This document shows positions 1 to 12,454 of a DNA stretch of 64,000 bases, piece by piece. The stretch comes from Colletes latitarsis. Its lineage: Eukaryota; Arthropoda; Insecta; Hymenoptera; Colletidae. A program made the position numbers and the translations under genes. The notes beneath the pieces are model-generated. The model had not been told where the DNA came from and did not search any database. It saw nothing but the letters and a program-made list of their open reading frames with translations. The stretch lies in the NCBI RefSeq assembly GCF_051014445.1, contig NC_135137.1, positions 28,831,501-28,895,500 on the forward strand, given 5' to 3'. The first letter of the stretch is position 1, and the number at the start of each line of letters is the position of its first letter.

Positions 1-1617
1 ATCGTAATTTTATATCTTTTTTTATTTCTAATTTGTTGGACGTGCAACTGTGATTTCGTGTTTTCCTTTTCTCTCATTAACCGTTCAAACATTTCAGTTT
101 TGCTTCCTTTTCGCTCCGATTTTAAATCAAAATTTCTATTTTTGATCAAGCGTTGCAGGGTTCAAATGTTCCACAGGTACACATATTTTATCATTACAAA
201 TTTTTTTATTAGATGTTTTAACATTGTTGAGCCCACACATCAAATAGGAACCGCGTGCAATATTTTATACCGAGTGTTTCGGAATGAGCGCTGCAATCCA
301 GAGAGATGTATTCCATATGCAAAAATAAATCGAAAACGTGGAATCAAATTTAGCCATACAGGCTTTATGTTGAAGACAATCGACTTGGAAATTGCTTTGG
401 GGCGTGTGTTTGTTTTGCTAAAATTCGGTTTCATGAATTTCCTTGGAGACATCTATAACGTTTCCAAAGAAACTATGGAAATACCACTGTATAATGAAAT
501 ATTTTTATAAATATGCTGGAGACATATAAAGATAGTACGAAAACCCTAATTTGTCAACGAAGTTTTCTATTTATTTTTGCAAGCAGAGTTAACTTGATAT
601 CGATTTATTCCGGAACACTTTACTTCTATTTAATTTATCATTTATAAAATCAAATCAAATTGATAAAATCATTTATCAATTATGTTTGGAGGATAATTTG
701 AATGGTAAGTGAAAATGACTGTGCAAAAGACATGAAATTTCATTTTTGTTGTTATTGAAATTACAAAGAAAAACGACTTCTTTGCATTTTTTCATTATTC
801 CTAGTTTTAAGAATGAACCGGTAAAATTTTAGGCGACGATTTGAAGAATTGACGAAGTTATGAGAGTGTCAAGAAGTCGACGTTTTGTGGTAGAGACTCG
901 CGATAGGATGGTACGTTGATCGTTGCTGAAACTTTAAAGCAGTTTTCCTCGAAACTACATTTTTCAAGCTTACGAAAATCATATTTCAAAAACTAATAGA
1001 GCTTCCGGCTTTGAAATTTTAATAGCGTGTGGAAATCATGTCCACTCATCGATGGAAGAATAATTGTAGCAATATTTGTGATAGTTTTTTTTGTTATAAA
1101 TAATATCTTTGCTTTACTAGTCTTTTTGTTGCAAATGGTACAAAATATTGACTGGTAACATCTTTTTAGATTGTTCTCAACTAAGAAACATTTTTATAAG
1201 TAAAATCATAGAACACTGTAGTAATAGTATTTCATGCTATTTTAGAGATAAAAAATCCCAGCAGTATTGTAATGAAAATTTCATGGAACATATTATTCTA
1301 TTGGATAATCTGTCGATTTATGAAAAAATAGAAAACAGAACACAAATTAGTTTTAGTTTCATGTTAAGAAATAGGTAATTAAATAACTACCTGATAGTTA
1401 TAAACTTAGTCTGTACTTGAGGTTAACAAATGGAGTTTGATCTCTATAGTTATCAATTTTCTATTCTCTGCTTTAAATATTAGACTTTCTCAATTCTTAT
1501 GTATCGAAAACATGTTGATTTCATGTTCACTTCAGAGTTAGTATTAATACATTTTAAAACGATAATTCTATAATATTGATGAAATTCCAAAAGAATTAAA
1601 TGTTTGAGACACGAATT
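1..1617. other. A+T-rich spacer, no gene recognised
   Basis: This is low-G+C sequence with scattered homopolymer and AT runs. A 150-codon open frame lies at 58-510 (+), with an antisense frame inside it. Its composition looks like translated A+T-rich spacer (many F, I, K, N, R), with no domain, splice support or homology that I recognise. Confidence 0.5.
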
Positions 1618-1970
1618 TTTGATTTTAAAACGTAAATCGAAGTATAAATTGGCAGATTAAAGTTTTTTAAGTTTAGTGTATTCAATATATACAAGATAAA
1701 TCACGTAACTTATCTAACCTAATTATATTTACGATCGTCTTTCGTCGATTTAAATTTTGTTAGTGAAATAAAAGAAAATTAATTTAATTTATTTAGTCTG
1801 CATACCAAGAAGAAATACTTTTGACTCTTGGTGGATGCTTTTCCAAATCAAATTATCAAAAATAAATAAATGTTAGCTGCTTCACCGACGACAGTAATTA
1901 AAATCGATAAGTTATTTGATTTGTAATCAGATTTTAATCAAAATAATTTTAAATGGAATTGTACGTTTTT
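1618..1970 (+). repeat. Dispersed repeat, copy 1 (partner 11908-12300)
   Basis: This stretch and 11908-12300 share an ordered series of blocks in the same orientation. These are AAACGTAAATYGAAGTAYAAATTG, CTAATTAYAYTTACGATCGTC, AAGAAGAAATA, and a tail with CACTGACARCAGTAAT, GATTTGTA and TTTTAAATGGARTTGT. The copies are clearly diverged, with indels. No coding frame is shared, so this is an unclassified old repeat or duplicated segment. Confidence 0.65.
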
Positions 1971-2119
1971 ATTGTATTGAAATCGTTCTCTTTATCAATT
2001 AGGCAATATTAAAACTGCCCTCTTATATTAGCGCCAAAATATCGAGTTTAATTCGAAATTCAACCATGTGAGCACTCTGTTATTATTTAGCACATATTTG
2101 TAAACGTAAGAGGACACAC

Positions 2120-2800
2120 TTATGGCATAGCCATAACTATCTCGAAGCCCCGAAAGAATGAAATGTTCCGATTCAACGGGCGTAAAGTTGAAAGCGTGCG
2201 ATTCGTTTCTGTTGAACAGCGCAAGGAAGGAATATTTCCTTCGCCGGTTGAAAAAAGAGGCGAGCATTCTGAAACCGCCGCGGCGTGTTCCACGAAAAAA
2301 TAATTCTCGCCTCGTGCAGACGCCGTGTAAACACGTTTCGCCCGAGAGGGACAGGAAAAGCTAGGGGTAGGCGCCAATATTTCATCGTATCGCGCGACAT
2401 TCGCTTATGAAAGTCCTTCGTCGCGGATGGCGCAGAATGCTCGCTCGTGTTCAATGTAACGAGGGCTGCAAACGAATCCCGGGAACCTATTTAGGTCCAC
2501 CGAAATTACTCGAGGCTCCGTTCGACCGAGACGATCGCCCTGTTGCTCGGTGAACCGAAAACAATCGGCACAATGTTCCGGTTTCAATTCGTGATTCCGT
2601 GCCAGTATTTATCTGACCATTAAACGCCGCGAATACGGAGACTCCGAAGATGACCTTTGTTCTAGGTTTCCGCAGACAAGACGTCCATCACTCTTTTTCA
2701 ATTACAACGATTTTGTATCGGCCTGCATCGATAGCTTCGGAGAAAAGCGAATTCAGTTTCCAAATTTTAGCCTCCGTCTTTTATTCTCACATGTCATCGG
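2120..2800. other. G+C-richer island, function unknown
   Basis: This block is richer in G+C and CpG than its surroundings, with overlapping open frames on both strands (up to 93 codons, 2173-2454 -). None resembles a known protein, and the parallel frames on both strands argue for compositional openness rather than a gene. It may be a regulatory or conserved non-coding block. Confidence 0.35.
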
Positions 2801-2820
2801 GTTTCATATATTAAAATTAC

Positions 2821-2958
2821 ATATTTTTATATCCACGAGGTATTCATGAAACAAATCTATTCTTGACTGTGGTCATTCCGTATGGGAACAAATTTAGATA
2901 AAATTATATAGTATACGAGTATTCGAGTCCCATATATTCAAATCAACACATTTTTATA
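2821..2958 (+). repeat. TTAA-type MITE remnant, left part of interrupted tandem units
   Basis: The sequence matches the interior of the MITE at 26834-27059. Shared pieces are a CACGAGGTATTCATGAAAC-like block, AATCTATTCTT, a GTGGTCATT block and ATAGTATACG. The same unit of about 115 bp recurs twice after 4005, so the family carries internal tandem duplication here. The foldback element 2959-4005 is inserted in the second unit. Confidence 0.65.
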
Positions 2959-4005
2959 CAGGGTGTTTAGCCATCCCTGGGAAAAATTTAAATGGGGAAT
3001 TCTAGAGGCCAAAATAAGACGAAAATCAAGAATACCAATTTGTTGATGAAGACTTCGTTAAACAGTTATTAACGTTTAAAGTTCTGACCGTACTGAATTT
3101 TTTTCTCGAAAATGCATAAGATTTCGAGGGTATGTCTATTTACCAAAAGTGATTGTAATTGACCCCTACAGTTAACAATATTTTTTTCAGAAACATTTGA
3201 ACTTTTTTTTTTTCGTCGAAAAATTTACGCACCATCCTCGGTTGATTTTTATTAAAAAATCGTTTTTGATTTTTAGTAATTTCGTTTGACGTCCTACAGA
3301 AAAGTTGTTTAATACTTTTTTGTAGGTACCCATGGGCTCTACTTCAGAAAAAAGTTTTATTGAAATATATTCACTATTATAGGAGTTAAGGCTGTTTGAA
3401 AATTGGACCATTTTTATGGGGTTTTTCTCATTTTGCGGGGTCAAGGCCCAACTTTTCGAATATTTTTGCGATTTGTATATATTCTCCACCAAAATACGCG
3501 TAGTTTGCTTTTTTAAACATTAAAATCGTCCAATCCGTTCAGAAGTTATGATGTTTTAAAGATACGCATGAAATTTCAGTGAAACATATCGACGCTATGG
3601 TCAGACATGAAATTTTCGGTAATGAATTTTTGTCTCGAAACTGAGTAGGATTTTGGGGGTATGACTGTTGACCAAAAATGCTTGCAATTGACCCCTGCAA
3701 CTAAAAATAATTTTTCCAAGACGATTCGAAAGTCTTTTTTTTGACCCAAAATTTTCAGCACTTACTCGAATTTTTTTCTCGAAAGTGGGTAGGATTTCGG
3801 AAGTATGTGTATTCACCAAAAATGATTGTAATTGACCCTCACAACCGCAAATAATTTTTCCAGAACGATTTGAAATTTTTGAACTTAATTGTTAATAACT
3901 TTTTAACGAAGCCTCCATCAACAAATTGCTATTCTTGATTTTCGTCTTATTTTGGACTCTATAATCCTCTATTAAAATTTTTCCCAGGGGTGGCCGAACA
4001 CCCTG
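2959..4005. mobile_element. Foldback/MITE-like element, CAGGGTG family, complete copy 1
   Basis: The 1,047-bp element runs from CAGGGTGTTTAGCC to GGCCGAACACCCTG and is flanked by TA on each side. Terminal inverted repeats are about 110 bp and include the AAAATTTTTCCCAGGG block and a TGATTTTCGTCTTATTTTGG block. The interior has ~140-bp modules (TCTCGAAA...GGTATG...GATTGTAATTGACCC...AATAATTTTTCC) near 3090-3220, 3610-3740 and 3760-3880. A single ~350-bp block at about 3225-3590 separates them. No transposase is present, so the element is non-autonomous. The TA flanks point to mobilisation by a Tc1/mariner-type enzyme, which is an inference. Confidence 0.85.
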
Positions 4006-4239
4006 TATACATGAAACGCATCTATTCTTTTCTGTGGTCATTCCTTATACAAATAAAATTAAATAGTATACGAGTATTCGAGTCTCACAAATTGAAATGA
4101 ACACACTTTTACATTCACGAGGTATTCATAAAATTAATCTATTCTTTCTTGTGGTCATTGTACGAACAAGTTTAAACATAATTAAATAGTATATGTTTGA
4201 AAAATTACTTGGAATTAAATCGTACGTCAAAAGGGTTAA
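4006..4239 (+). repeat. TTAA-type MITE remnant, right part
   Basis: Two more units of the repeat seen at 2821-2958 follow the foldback insertion. The last ends in CGTACGTCAAAAGGGTTAA. This matches the right end of the MITE at 26834-27059 and, read on the minus strand, is TTAACCCTTTTGACG, a piggyBac-type terminus. Confidence 0.65.
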
Positions 4240-5700
4240 CTTGCGTAATAAATTCGTTCGTGTTAATGTACTTTAAACCACATTAACAATGTATACAATA
4301 GCTTTTTAAATTACTATATTTACGAATATATTGTTTTGTTTGAGTAATTATTTTCTTCGTGTGTCAAAAAGTATCGTAGCGTATTCGACTTTGTTAATTT
4401 GTTCTAATTTTTTGTTTGCAATCTCATTATATTTTTAATATATCTGAATAATTTGCATTGAACAGCAAAAAATAATGTTCATTACAATCGGGTGCAAGCA
4501 CGAAGGGGTTAACGTTGCAGAACGCGTTTCAATAATTTCACTATTGGAGAATCGATTTTTGCTCGGAGCGTTTTGGTTCGTTCATCAGCGTTACTTTGTA
4601 TCTCTTGCAGTTTAGAGTAATGTTTGATCAAAGGTTTTCTAAAATGTACAAGATATTTTTAAACATTGCGTATTTCGTGCGAGGTTTCTGAATTATATCT
4701 AATAGACCTGGGTAAATTTCATTTCAAACGAAAATAATATTTGAAATAATTTATTTTCAACCGTTATTTTCAGTACCGTAATCTGGGAATAAATATAATA
4801 TTCATTTGGGATAAAGCGATTTCAAATAACGAGTTATTCCGTTATTTCTTTATTTCAAATTGGCCAAAAGAGATAATCCTGAAAATAATAGATAACACGA
4901 TTTATTTTATGAAATCTTTATAACGATTTGTTTGAAACAATACTCTCTTTAGAGAGAAATAATTCGACAAACCGTAAACAAACGTAAAAGGCCCAGAATT
5001 CACGATCAGAACACAATTTCCAAAATCCGGATATTATATTTAATTTCACAATTACTTCAAATAATAATAAAATAAAATAACATGTTATTTGAAATAATAT
5101 TTCAAATACATATAATAATTTCCTTAAATTTTTATTTGTCCATTAATTCTCGTTCTGATCCAATAAAAAAGAACAGAATTTTTAATCTAAAAGCTAATAA
5201 TAAGATTAATTTGACATGGGCGACTGATTAGTAGTTGACCAATTCTACTGAAAAATTCCAAAACAACACACCTGAAGAAATTACAAAAATTTTTAATAAG
5301 AAAATAACAATGGTCAACGAAGTATAATTTATATAATAGTATCACCTATATTTAAACATTTCAATCTCCTAGAGTGGATTCTCTTCAATATAAATATTTA
5401 ATAAAAAGGAGGCGCGTAAGAAAAATTAATTGTTGCATAAATTGTCAATTCATCAAGTTTACTTTTATAAAAATAAAAAAGCAGAAGTTTACTGATAAAA
5501 ATACGTTTAAATTGTAAGACAAAAATTGTTTAATACATAAGAACGATTTACTCAAGAGGTCCTGAAATAGGACCTAAAATATTAACTGTAATATCATTAT
5601 TAAGAATTATTTTCACTGCCCATCGAACATGAAATAATTTTTCTACGAACAATTTTACCGAGATTCATTTAAAAATGTCGCGCTTGTTAATTAAAAAATG
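4240..5700. other. A+T-rich spacer with self-complementary ATTTCAAAT-type runs
   Basis: No coding frame of interest is present. Between about 4706 and 5110 the motif ATTTGAAATAA and its complement recur many times, starting from GACCTGGGTAAATTTCATTTC. A similar AT-rich texture occurs at 29850-30265. This looks like a decayed AT-rich foldback repeat, but its limits are unclear. Confidence 0.35.
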
Positions 5701-6640
5701 TCATTGTGTCAGACGTCCAATAAAAACTTATCTTCGCATGAAAGGAGCTCATTATCGTTGTTCGTTCGGACCGAGCGACGCCGAAATTAGCAAAAATCGT
5801 TATCTCTGCGCAGTTTAATTCCCTCTACTTTATTTCACGAACAGTCACAATGAACTAAAAATGTTTTCTTAAAAGCTTCGAATCGTTTTTAAATAGAAAG
5901 CAAGCACTTTCGATCGTCGTGATGGTAGTTTATTACGATTTCGGTACGAAATTGCTGACTGAATAGGTGTGTCCCGGCCGAGTTGCTGCGATAGTAATTA
6001 AACAAGCAAACCAAATAACCTAAATAAGCTGAACAGCTAGTAACAGCCGGTGGTTCCCTGCGCAAGCACAAGTCATTTCGGCCTATAACACACTTTGCAG
6101 CCACGCTTTCACCAGATGTACTGCAACTACTGCAGGCCTCGTTAATAAAATATTTCCCCCCTCGGTAAGAACCGTTTCTTCCTCCGTTTCTTTTTTTTCT
6201 ATTATTCAATCTTCCTCCACATTTCTGCGCGTCGGCTGAATTTCGCCGGCAAAGATATTCTTGTACCCCAGATTAAGGAACGTCTTTCTTTGCTCTAACG
6301 TTTATCGCGACTGAACTCCGCTCCCGGTGCTGAATAATTTCGTCGATTAAGTTTAACGACCGCTTCGTATCCACGGGCGCAACATGAATTAATTACGAAA
6401 ATTTTAAGAGGCAATTAACAATCGTTTGTTGCGTCGTGCGTGCGTTGCCATCGCTGAATTTGATAATTCGTCGAACGAAGGCGAGAGAATATAATTTCCT
6501 AGGTAAAATTCGTAGCAAGGCGGGCCATGTTTATTTACTAAAATTCTATTCGCGATAGCACTCGTTGTCAGTTGGCGCATCAATTTATCAAACGTACAAA
6601 TTATTCCAATAAGTTTCCCGCTGCTAAAAATAGAACACAC
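5700..6640. other. G+C-intermediate island, no gene recognised
   Basis: CpG-containing sequence with minus-strand open frames of 106 (5889-6209) and 78 codons (6404-6640). Neither shows a recognisable domain or convincing splice context. It is possibly regulatory intronic DNA. The following 6650-7240 is plain A+T-rich spacer. Confidence 0.3.
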
Positions 6641-7239
6641 AGCGAGTTGAAATGTTCTTAAACGATGAAACTTTCTTTCTATGAAAATTTTAAAATCACA
6701 ATGAATAAATGCATTGAAGTTTCATATTGCTTTATTGAAAGGTTTTCACTGAATTAATATCATTAGTACAGTAACATATCGGGATAAACGTTTAAAATAA
6801 TTTCAAAGTTAGGATTAGAGCAACGTTATTATTAGTTTCTTATTAATATTTCCCAAAGGTGGATGTGTCGTAATCGTTGACTTTACATTTTTAAAGTTGC
6901 GATATGTTCCGAGTAAAGGGCGATTTTTCACAGTTCCAAGTGTTATCCTAAGCTTCCCATAAATCAACACGTGAAATCTAATGAATAAGAATTCTCTGTC
7001 ACGAAACATAAAACTGGAACATCGATATCATCCGAGGAACAAATTCATGTTTCTGAACTCTTGAATAAGTTTGAACTTGTTCCACGTGAAACAAACTCCA
7101 ACAAATCTACGTTATATCCAAACTTTTTATATGTCAAACTTGAACAGTACGAAACATTAAATTTTCATACGCAACAGTCGCTTTAATCTTTAAAATTACA
7201 TCAATGTTTAGAATCTGTATTGAAAACTTTCATTCTTTC

Positions 7240-8442
7240 TTCCCTTTTATTAAACAGAAGGCTACAAGAGTGCACGAATATTCAAAGACCCAGCTTCGCG
7301 AGCATCGCAGAAAAGGAAGCTGGCGTATTTATGTACGTGGGGATGCATTCGTCGCGATATAATGGTTGGTTTTGGTAAATAAACGCATGGAAATGCAAAG
7401 GGACCACGATACGAGGATGTTCCTCTTACGTACAGAGAGAGAGAGCTCGCATTTGCTGTCGTTCGTTTGAATCACATCATCATTTTCTCCGCCGTGTTAA
7501 GACATCAGACGAATCGTTTGCAATTAAACGAAAGGGCTTCCTTTCTGTTTTGCGATGCTGGCTTTCCTGGCTCGCGAACGATGCACAAAAAACTTTTACT
7601 TTGAGACCAGACGTTGACGCCGCGTACGTGATTAAATAATATCGCGAGACAGAACTTTGCTATGCAGGTTCGGCGATGATTCTGTTGAAACATTTAGTTC
7701 CATGCATTTTGTAGAAATTAATCTTGTATGACTAGTCTGTCTCGTTGTAAGTTCTTGATGTCCAGTTTTACAATCATGAAGCTACTCATTTATCATTAAA
7801 TCTTATACAGGGTATCCCAGCATCGCACAGTATCACGATCAGTGATCAAAAATAAAAATATTGAAAGTTTTAATTTTGTATTTCGTTTCATGGAATTGAT
7901 AGTAAACACAACTCTAATAAACGCAACATATCTTTCATTCTTGTACTAAAATTAGTTTTTTTTTATGTACTTTGAATTGGTATAATTTGTTTTTAGAATC
8001 GATAAACAATAACAAATAATAACAAAGTTATCAGTGCAAGTTATTTATAGAATGAATTTTATTTGTTTGTACATGTTTTATCTGTTTGTTATTTGTTTAT
8101 GTTTAAATGTATTTAAAAATAGTTTGTTTCGTCTTTATTATATGTACAGAGAAATACTTGTTTTAATTAATTATTTTGTGTTAGAAATTAAATATGTCAC
8201 GTATGAATATAACCAACATATAAATGATATGTAGTATGTAAATGTATATGTATGTGAAGTTAAAAGTACCTAGTTCTATTTAAAAATATAACACTGCCCT
8301 TAAGTTTTCGTCGAAAATCAATTTGTTTTTAAATTTAGGCAAGTGCAATTTCTTGTCGGTTAAATACTGATTAACTTCAATAAGAAATATTCTTTTGTCA
8401 GATTATTGAAAGGGGTTGAAAAATCGTGCCTCACTCTGTATA
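7240..8442. other. Mixed spacer: purine-rich GA run, small island and A+T-rich DNA
   Basis: A (GA)n run lies near 7433-7446. A moderately G+C-rich block reaches about 7700 with a 62-codon minus-strand frame (7505-7693) that I do not recognise. From 7804 a TATACAGGGTAT end begins an A+T-rich stretch that continues to the foldback element at 8443. No gene was found. Confidence 0.35.
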
Positions 8443-9441
8443 CAGGGTGTTCAGTTACCCCTGAGAAAAATTTCAACCGGAGATTCTAGAGGCCAAAATA
8501 AGACGAAAATCAAGAATACTAATTTGTTGATGGAGGCTTCGTTAAAAAGTTATTAACGTTTAAAGTTCCACCCGTACTGAATTTTTTTCTAGAAAGTGAG
8601 TAGGATTTCGGGGGTATGTCTAATGACCAAAATTGATTGTAATTGACCCCCGCAAACGAAAATAATTTTTCCAGAACGATTTGAAATTCTGTTTTTTCGT
8701 CGAAAAATTTAGGCACCTACCCCCTGTCGATTTTTATTAAAAATTCGTTTTTCATTTTTATTAAATTTGTTTGACGTCCTACGAAAATTCTGTCTAATAC
8801 TTTTTTGTAGGTACCCATGAGCTCAACTTCAGAAAAAAGTTTCATTGAAATATATTCACTATTGTAAGAGTTACGGCTGTTTGAAAATTGGACCATTTTA
8901 ATGTGGTTTTTCTCATTTTGCGGGGTCAAGAATCAACTCTTCGGATATTTTTGCGACTTGTACATATTCTCCACCAAAATACGCGTAGTTTGCTTTTTTA
9001 AATATTAAAATCGCACAATCCGTTCAGGAGTTATGACGTTTTAAAGATTTGCATGAAATTTCAGGAAATCATTTTTGGCCTCAAATTAGATTTTCGGTAA
9101 CGAATTTTTTTCTCGAAACTGCGTAGGATTTCGGGGGTATGTGTAGTGACCAAAAGTGATTGCAATTGACCCCTGCAACCGAGAATAATTTTTTTAGAAC
9201 GATTTAAAATTTTTTAATTTTGTCGAAAAATTTCACACCTCGAATTTTTTTCTCGAAAATGGGTACGATTTCGGGGGTATGTCTATTCACCAAAAATGAT
9301 TGTAATCGACCTCTGCAACCGAAAATAATTTTTTCAAAATAATTTGAAACTTTTTAATTTAATTTTTTAATAACATTTTAACGAAACGTCAGTCAAGAAA
9401 TTGATATTCTTGATTTTCGTCTTATTTTGGCCCCTAAAACT
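8443..9441. mobile_element. CAGGGTG foldback element, copy 2, right terminus lost
   Basis: The left end CAGGGTGTTCAGTTACCCCTG is intact and follows TATA. Modules occur near 8575-8700, 9100-9230 and 9240-9360, with the single ~350-bp block at about 8712-9070. The right inverted repeat breaks off after TTTTGGCCCCTA, so the terminal 40-50 bp are missing. Confidence 0.8.
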
Positions 9442-9589
9442 AAAAAAATATTGTACATACTTATAAGATGAATAAATATATCTTCAAAATCCCAGTACAA
9501 AACAGCGTACCTACCATTAAAGAAAAATTCAAAAATGCTGAAAAAATAACAGTCTAGACAGCCAATGCCCCCTCAAATTATAATAATTC

Positions 9590-10620
9590 ACCAGCTTACG
9601 TTTCAGGTCCACGGGTTCGAGGCACCGCGTTGGTGATCACCAAAGACGCCCCCGAAGCATTCAGTAGTAAAACGTTCGCGCGCCAAGTCCCTAAGGAAAC
9701 ATATAACACAAAACGAGGAACGAACGACGGTCTCAAAAATGGCATTGTTGCTTGTCGACCGTAGCATAAACCCAGTCAAGCGTCCTTAACTTGGCTTCAA
9801 CACGTACATCAAGACGCGCGAGGATCCTCCGTGCCGTCTTTACCGTGTATTTACTCGCATTATCTCCTTGATCCCTTTAAAAACCTTCTCGTGGAAACCT
9901 CCGGGTCGAGCTATCTGGCGTTCCACCCCCGCCGACGCCGCGAGAAACGAGGACACGAGGGTCTCCCTCTCTCGGTGTGTTCTCCAGCGTGGGCCGGGGG
10001 GCCATTGTCGCGTCCTCTTCCAGCGTGGGCCAGCAGCCCGAGAAGGAGGATCACCGAGACACGTTAATGAGTTTTTCGTGGAACGTGCCGGGCGCGGAGA
10101 CGATCGACAAGAGCCAGGAATTAGAGGCGGCGAGAGACGCTTGGGGGGCACGGAGGGAAACGGGTCGCGTCTGGGATTGGAAAAAAGAGAAGTCGAAGGG
10201 GCACGAAGTCGAGGGCGCGGGAGGGACACGGCTCTCGAGATCGATCTTCCAGTTTTAAATTTAAATAAACGCCAGCTCGTAGCCGATAAGGCCCTCTGTT
10301 CGCAATAGACGCGCCCCCCGTTCTCCCTCCAGCCATCTCAGCGGCAATCTTTCTTCCAGCAGACTTGTATGTAGCCAGGTAGCTAGGTGGGCGGGTAAGT
10401 AGGTGCCGCGACAGACGTGGAAACACGGCCGTAAGATCGATATCGAGGGAAAATCCGATCATTATTGTGCTTCTTTTCACGGCCCTAAAAGGTTTCCGCG
10501 GCAGCTCCCGGGGCTCCTTTCGCAGCGGCGGAACTGATTGAAATTTTTTTAGAGAGTCCGCTCTCGCGCCTTAGCCCCCTCCCTCTATTTTCCTCCTTCC
10601 GCCCCCCCCCCATCTTCTTA
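9590..10620. other. Strongly G+C-rich island, possible regulatory block
   Basis: This is the most G+C- and CpG-rich kilobase of the window. Long open frames occur on both strands (129 codons 9840-10229 -, 146 codons 9868-10308 +, 119 codons 10121-10480 -). They overlap each other and have low-complexity R/P/S/G composition with no recognisable domain, so none is called as a gene. It ends in C- and T-rich runs near 10560-10615. An unannotated first exon, enhancer or CpG-island promoter are all possible. Confidence 0.4.
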
Positions 10621-10995
10621 TGCCTAGCGATCGAATAATGGAATCCTTTGAGTAACTTCACGACGAATTATGATTTCCATACTGAACGCGTCCATGTTGA
10701 TCTTGCGTTTATCGTTGCTCTTGGTCTTACCAGCCGGAGTTTGCCGAGGGAGTTTCGATCGCTCGCGGCGATGAGTAGAAAGCGATCGTGGAACGTTTTG
10801 TATTTGGACTGCTGTTTTGTTTAGAAATTGTTTTAAGAATCTATACAATTTCTGTCAGACTTAACTAACTCGTTTGCAACAACAAATGCTTTTGTGAGGA
10901 TGTCGAGGATTCGTACTGGAAAGTCCTGAATTTTATTTACTGGATTTTTTTATCAAATTATTTCTCAATTTTTTATTTTATTTTCTAACGATATA

Positions 10996-11412
10996 CAATG
11001 TTCGGCCACATCTAGGAAAAATTTTAATGGGAGATTCTGAAGGCTAAAACAAGATGAAAATCAAAAATATCAATTTCATGATTGAGGCTTCGTTAAAAAG
11101 TTATTACAAGAATTAAATTAAAAAATTTCAAATCAATCTGAAAAAATTATATTCGGTTGTAGGGGTCAATTACGATCATTTTTGGTGAATAGACATACCC
11201 CCGAAATCCTGCGCATTTTCGAGAAAAAAATTCCTTACCGAAAATGTAATGTCTGACCATATATGGCATTTTTCCCTGAAATTTTATGTATATGTTTAAA
11301 ATATCATAACTTCTAAACGGATTGGCGGATATTAATGTTTCAAAAGGCAAACGACGCGTATTTTAGTGAAGAGTATGTAGAAAATCAAAAAATAATGGAA
11401 AAGTTGCAGATA
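10996..11412. mobile_element. CAGGGTG foldback element, copy 3, truncated
   Basis: The left terminus is decayed (CAATGTTCGGCCACATC) but the inner repeat AAAATTTTAATGGGAGATTCT is clear. One module in reverse orientation lies near 11120-11235, followed by part of the ~350-bp block. There is no right inverted repeat. Confidence 0.75.
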
Positions 11413-11479
11413 GAATTCCTACGTATTTCTTATATTTTTTAAAATATCCTATAAATGCATAAACATCCGCAGTCCAGTG

Positions 11480-11830
11480 ATAAGCGTCGTTTGTTTACAG
11501 TTTTCTTGGTCACTGTGCGTTACAAGAGCCCCCGGGACGCGACAATTGATCGCGAATTCGCCGGCAGATTAGCGTCTGCTACGAAATCGCATTTTCGTTG
11601 GTCCGAGGAGCAGATGATTTCGGGGCTTTAGCCGGATAAACTGAAATCGATGGATTCAAATGCCGATCTGTAATATCGGCGTGCGTTACGAGCGGAACTC
11701 CAATTTCCTCGCTGCCGGACAATTAAATTACAATCGGGAAACACGATAAGCACAGTCGTCCCGAGGAAAATGAATATTTCAAGGCGGTGGCGTTTAAATC
11801 AAAATGTCAATCCACGCCGCGCGGCAATAA
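11480..11830. other. G+C-intermediate island
   Basis: A short CpG-richer stretch between the truncated foldback element and the dispersed repeat. It shows no recognisable coding or RNA gene. Confidence 0.3.
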
Positions 11831-11907
11831 CAGAAATAAATAAATAAATCGTAAAGTTTCTTGACCCCGATTGAACGTCGACGTTGAAACTTTCGTAGCA
11901 CAAGCAT

Positions 11908-12300
11908 TTAATTTTGAAACGTAAATTGAAGTACAAATTGACGGATAAACATTTTCTAATTGGAATAAATGTGTAATATAAATTAGGAAACTCGTCCAAA
12001 CTAATTACACTTACGATCGTCTTTGCTAGGATCGATCTGAATTTAGTTTGTGAAGTTAAAAGCAATTAATGTAATGTATTTACTCTGAAATGGATGAGAG
12101 CTATATACTAAGAAGAAATATTTTTCACTCACAAGAGAAGAAGTACTCAAAGTGAAGTTTTGTAGCTCGAGGATACTTCTCCAAATTATTAAAGATAAAT
12201 AAATTTTGAAGCTTTCACTGACAGCAGTAATCAAGACTGACAAGTTAGTTGATTTGTAGATTAGATTTTAAACTAACTGTTTTAAATGGAGTTGTGTTTA
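11908..12300 (+). repeat. Dispersed repeat, copy 2 (partner 1618-1970)
   Basis: Same orientation and block order as 1618-1970, with an extra ~35-40 bp between the AAGAAGAAATA block and the CACTGACAGCAGTAAT block. It lies just upstream of the LINE relic at 12455. Confidence 0.65.
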
Positions 12301-12454
12301 ATTTGTTTTAACTTGGATTATACGTTTGTAATTTACATAATTTGGGTAAATCGATTGGTTTAAAGAAGCTCGAAATAATTCATAATCGAAAGGATTACAG
12401 ATAGCCACTGGAATCTTTTTATGTATAATCTCTGCTATTGATATCATCCTAATT

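Noticed and set aside
58..510. 150-codon plus-strand open frame at the window start
   Set aside because: F/I/K/N/R-rich composition like translated A+T-rich spacer, no domain, no splice or homology support, and an antisense frame is open too.
3187..3492. 101-codon minus-strand frame as a host gene
   Set aside because: It lies entirely in the foldback element's repeated block and recurs in other copies, so it is treated as a property of the repeat.
7804..8442. Stretch starting TATACAGGGTAT and ending CTCTGTATA as a complete MITE
   Set aside because: The ends agree over only a few bases and the right end coincides with the next element's left flank.
9840..10480. Several 90-146-codon frames on both strands
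   Set aside because: They overlap mutually in a very G+C-rich island where stop codons are rare; R/P/S/G-rich without domains.
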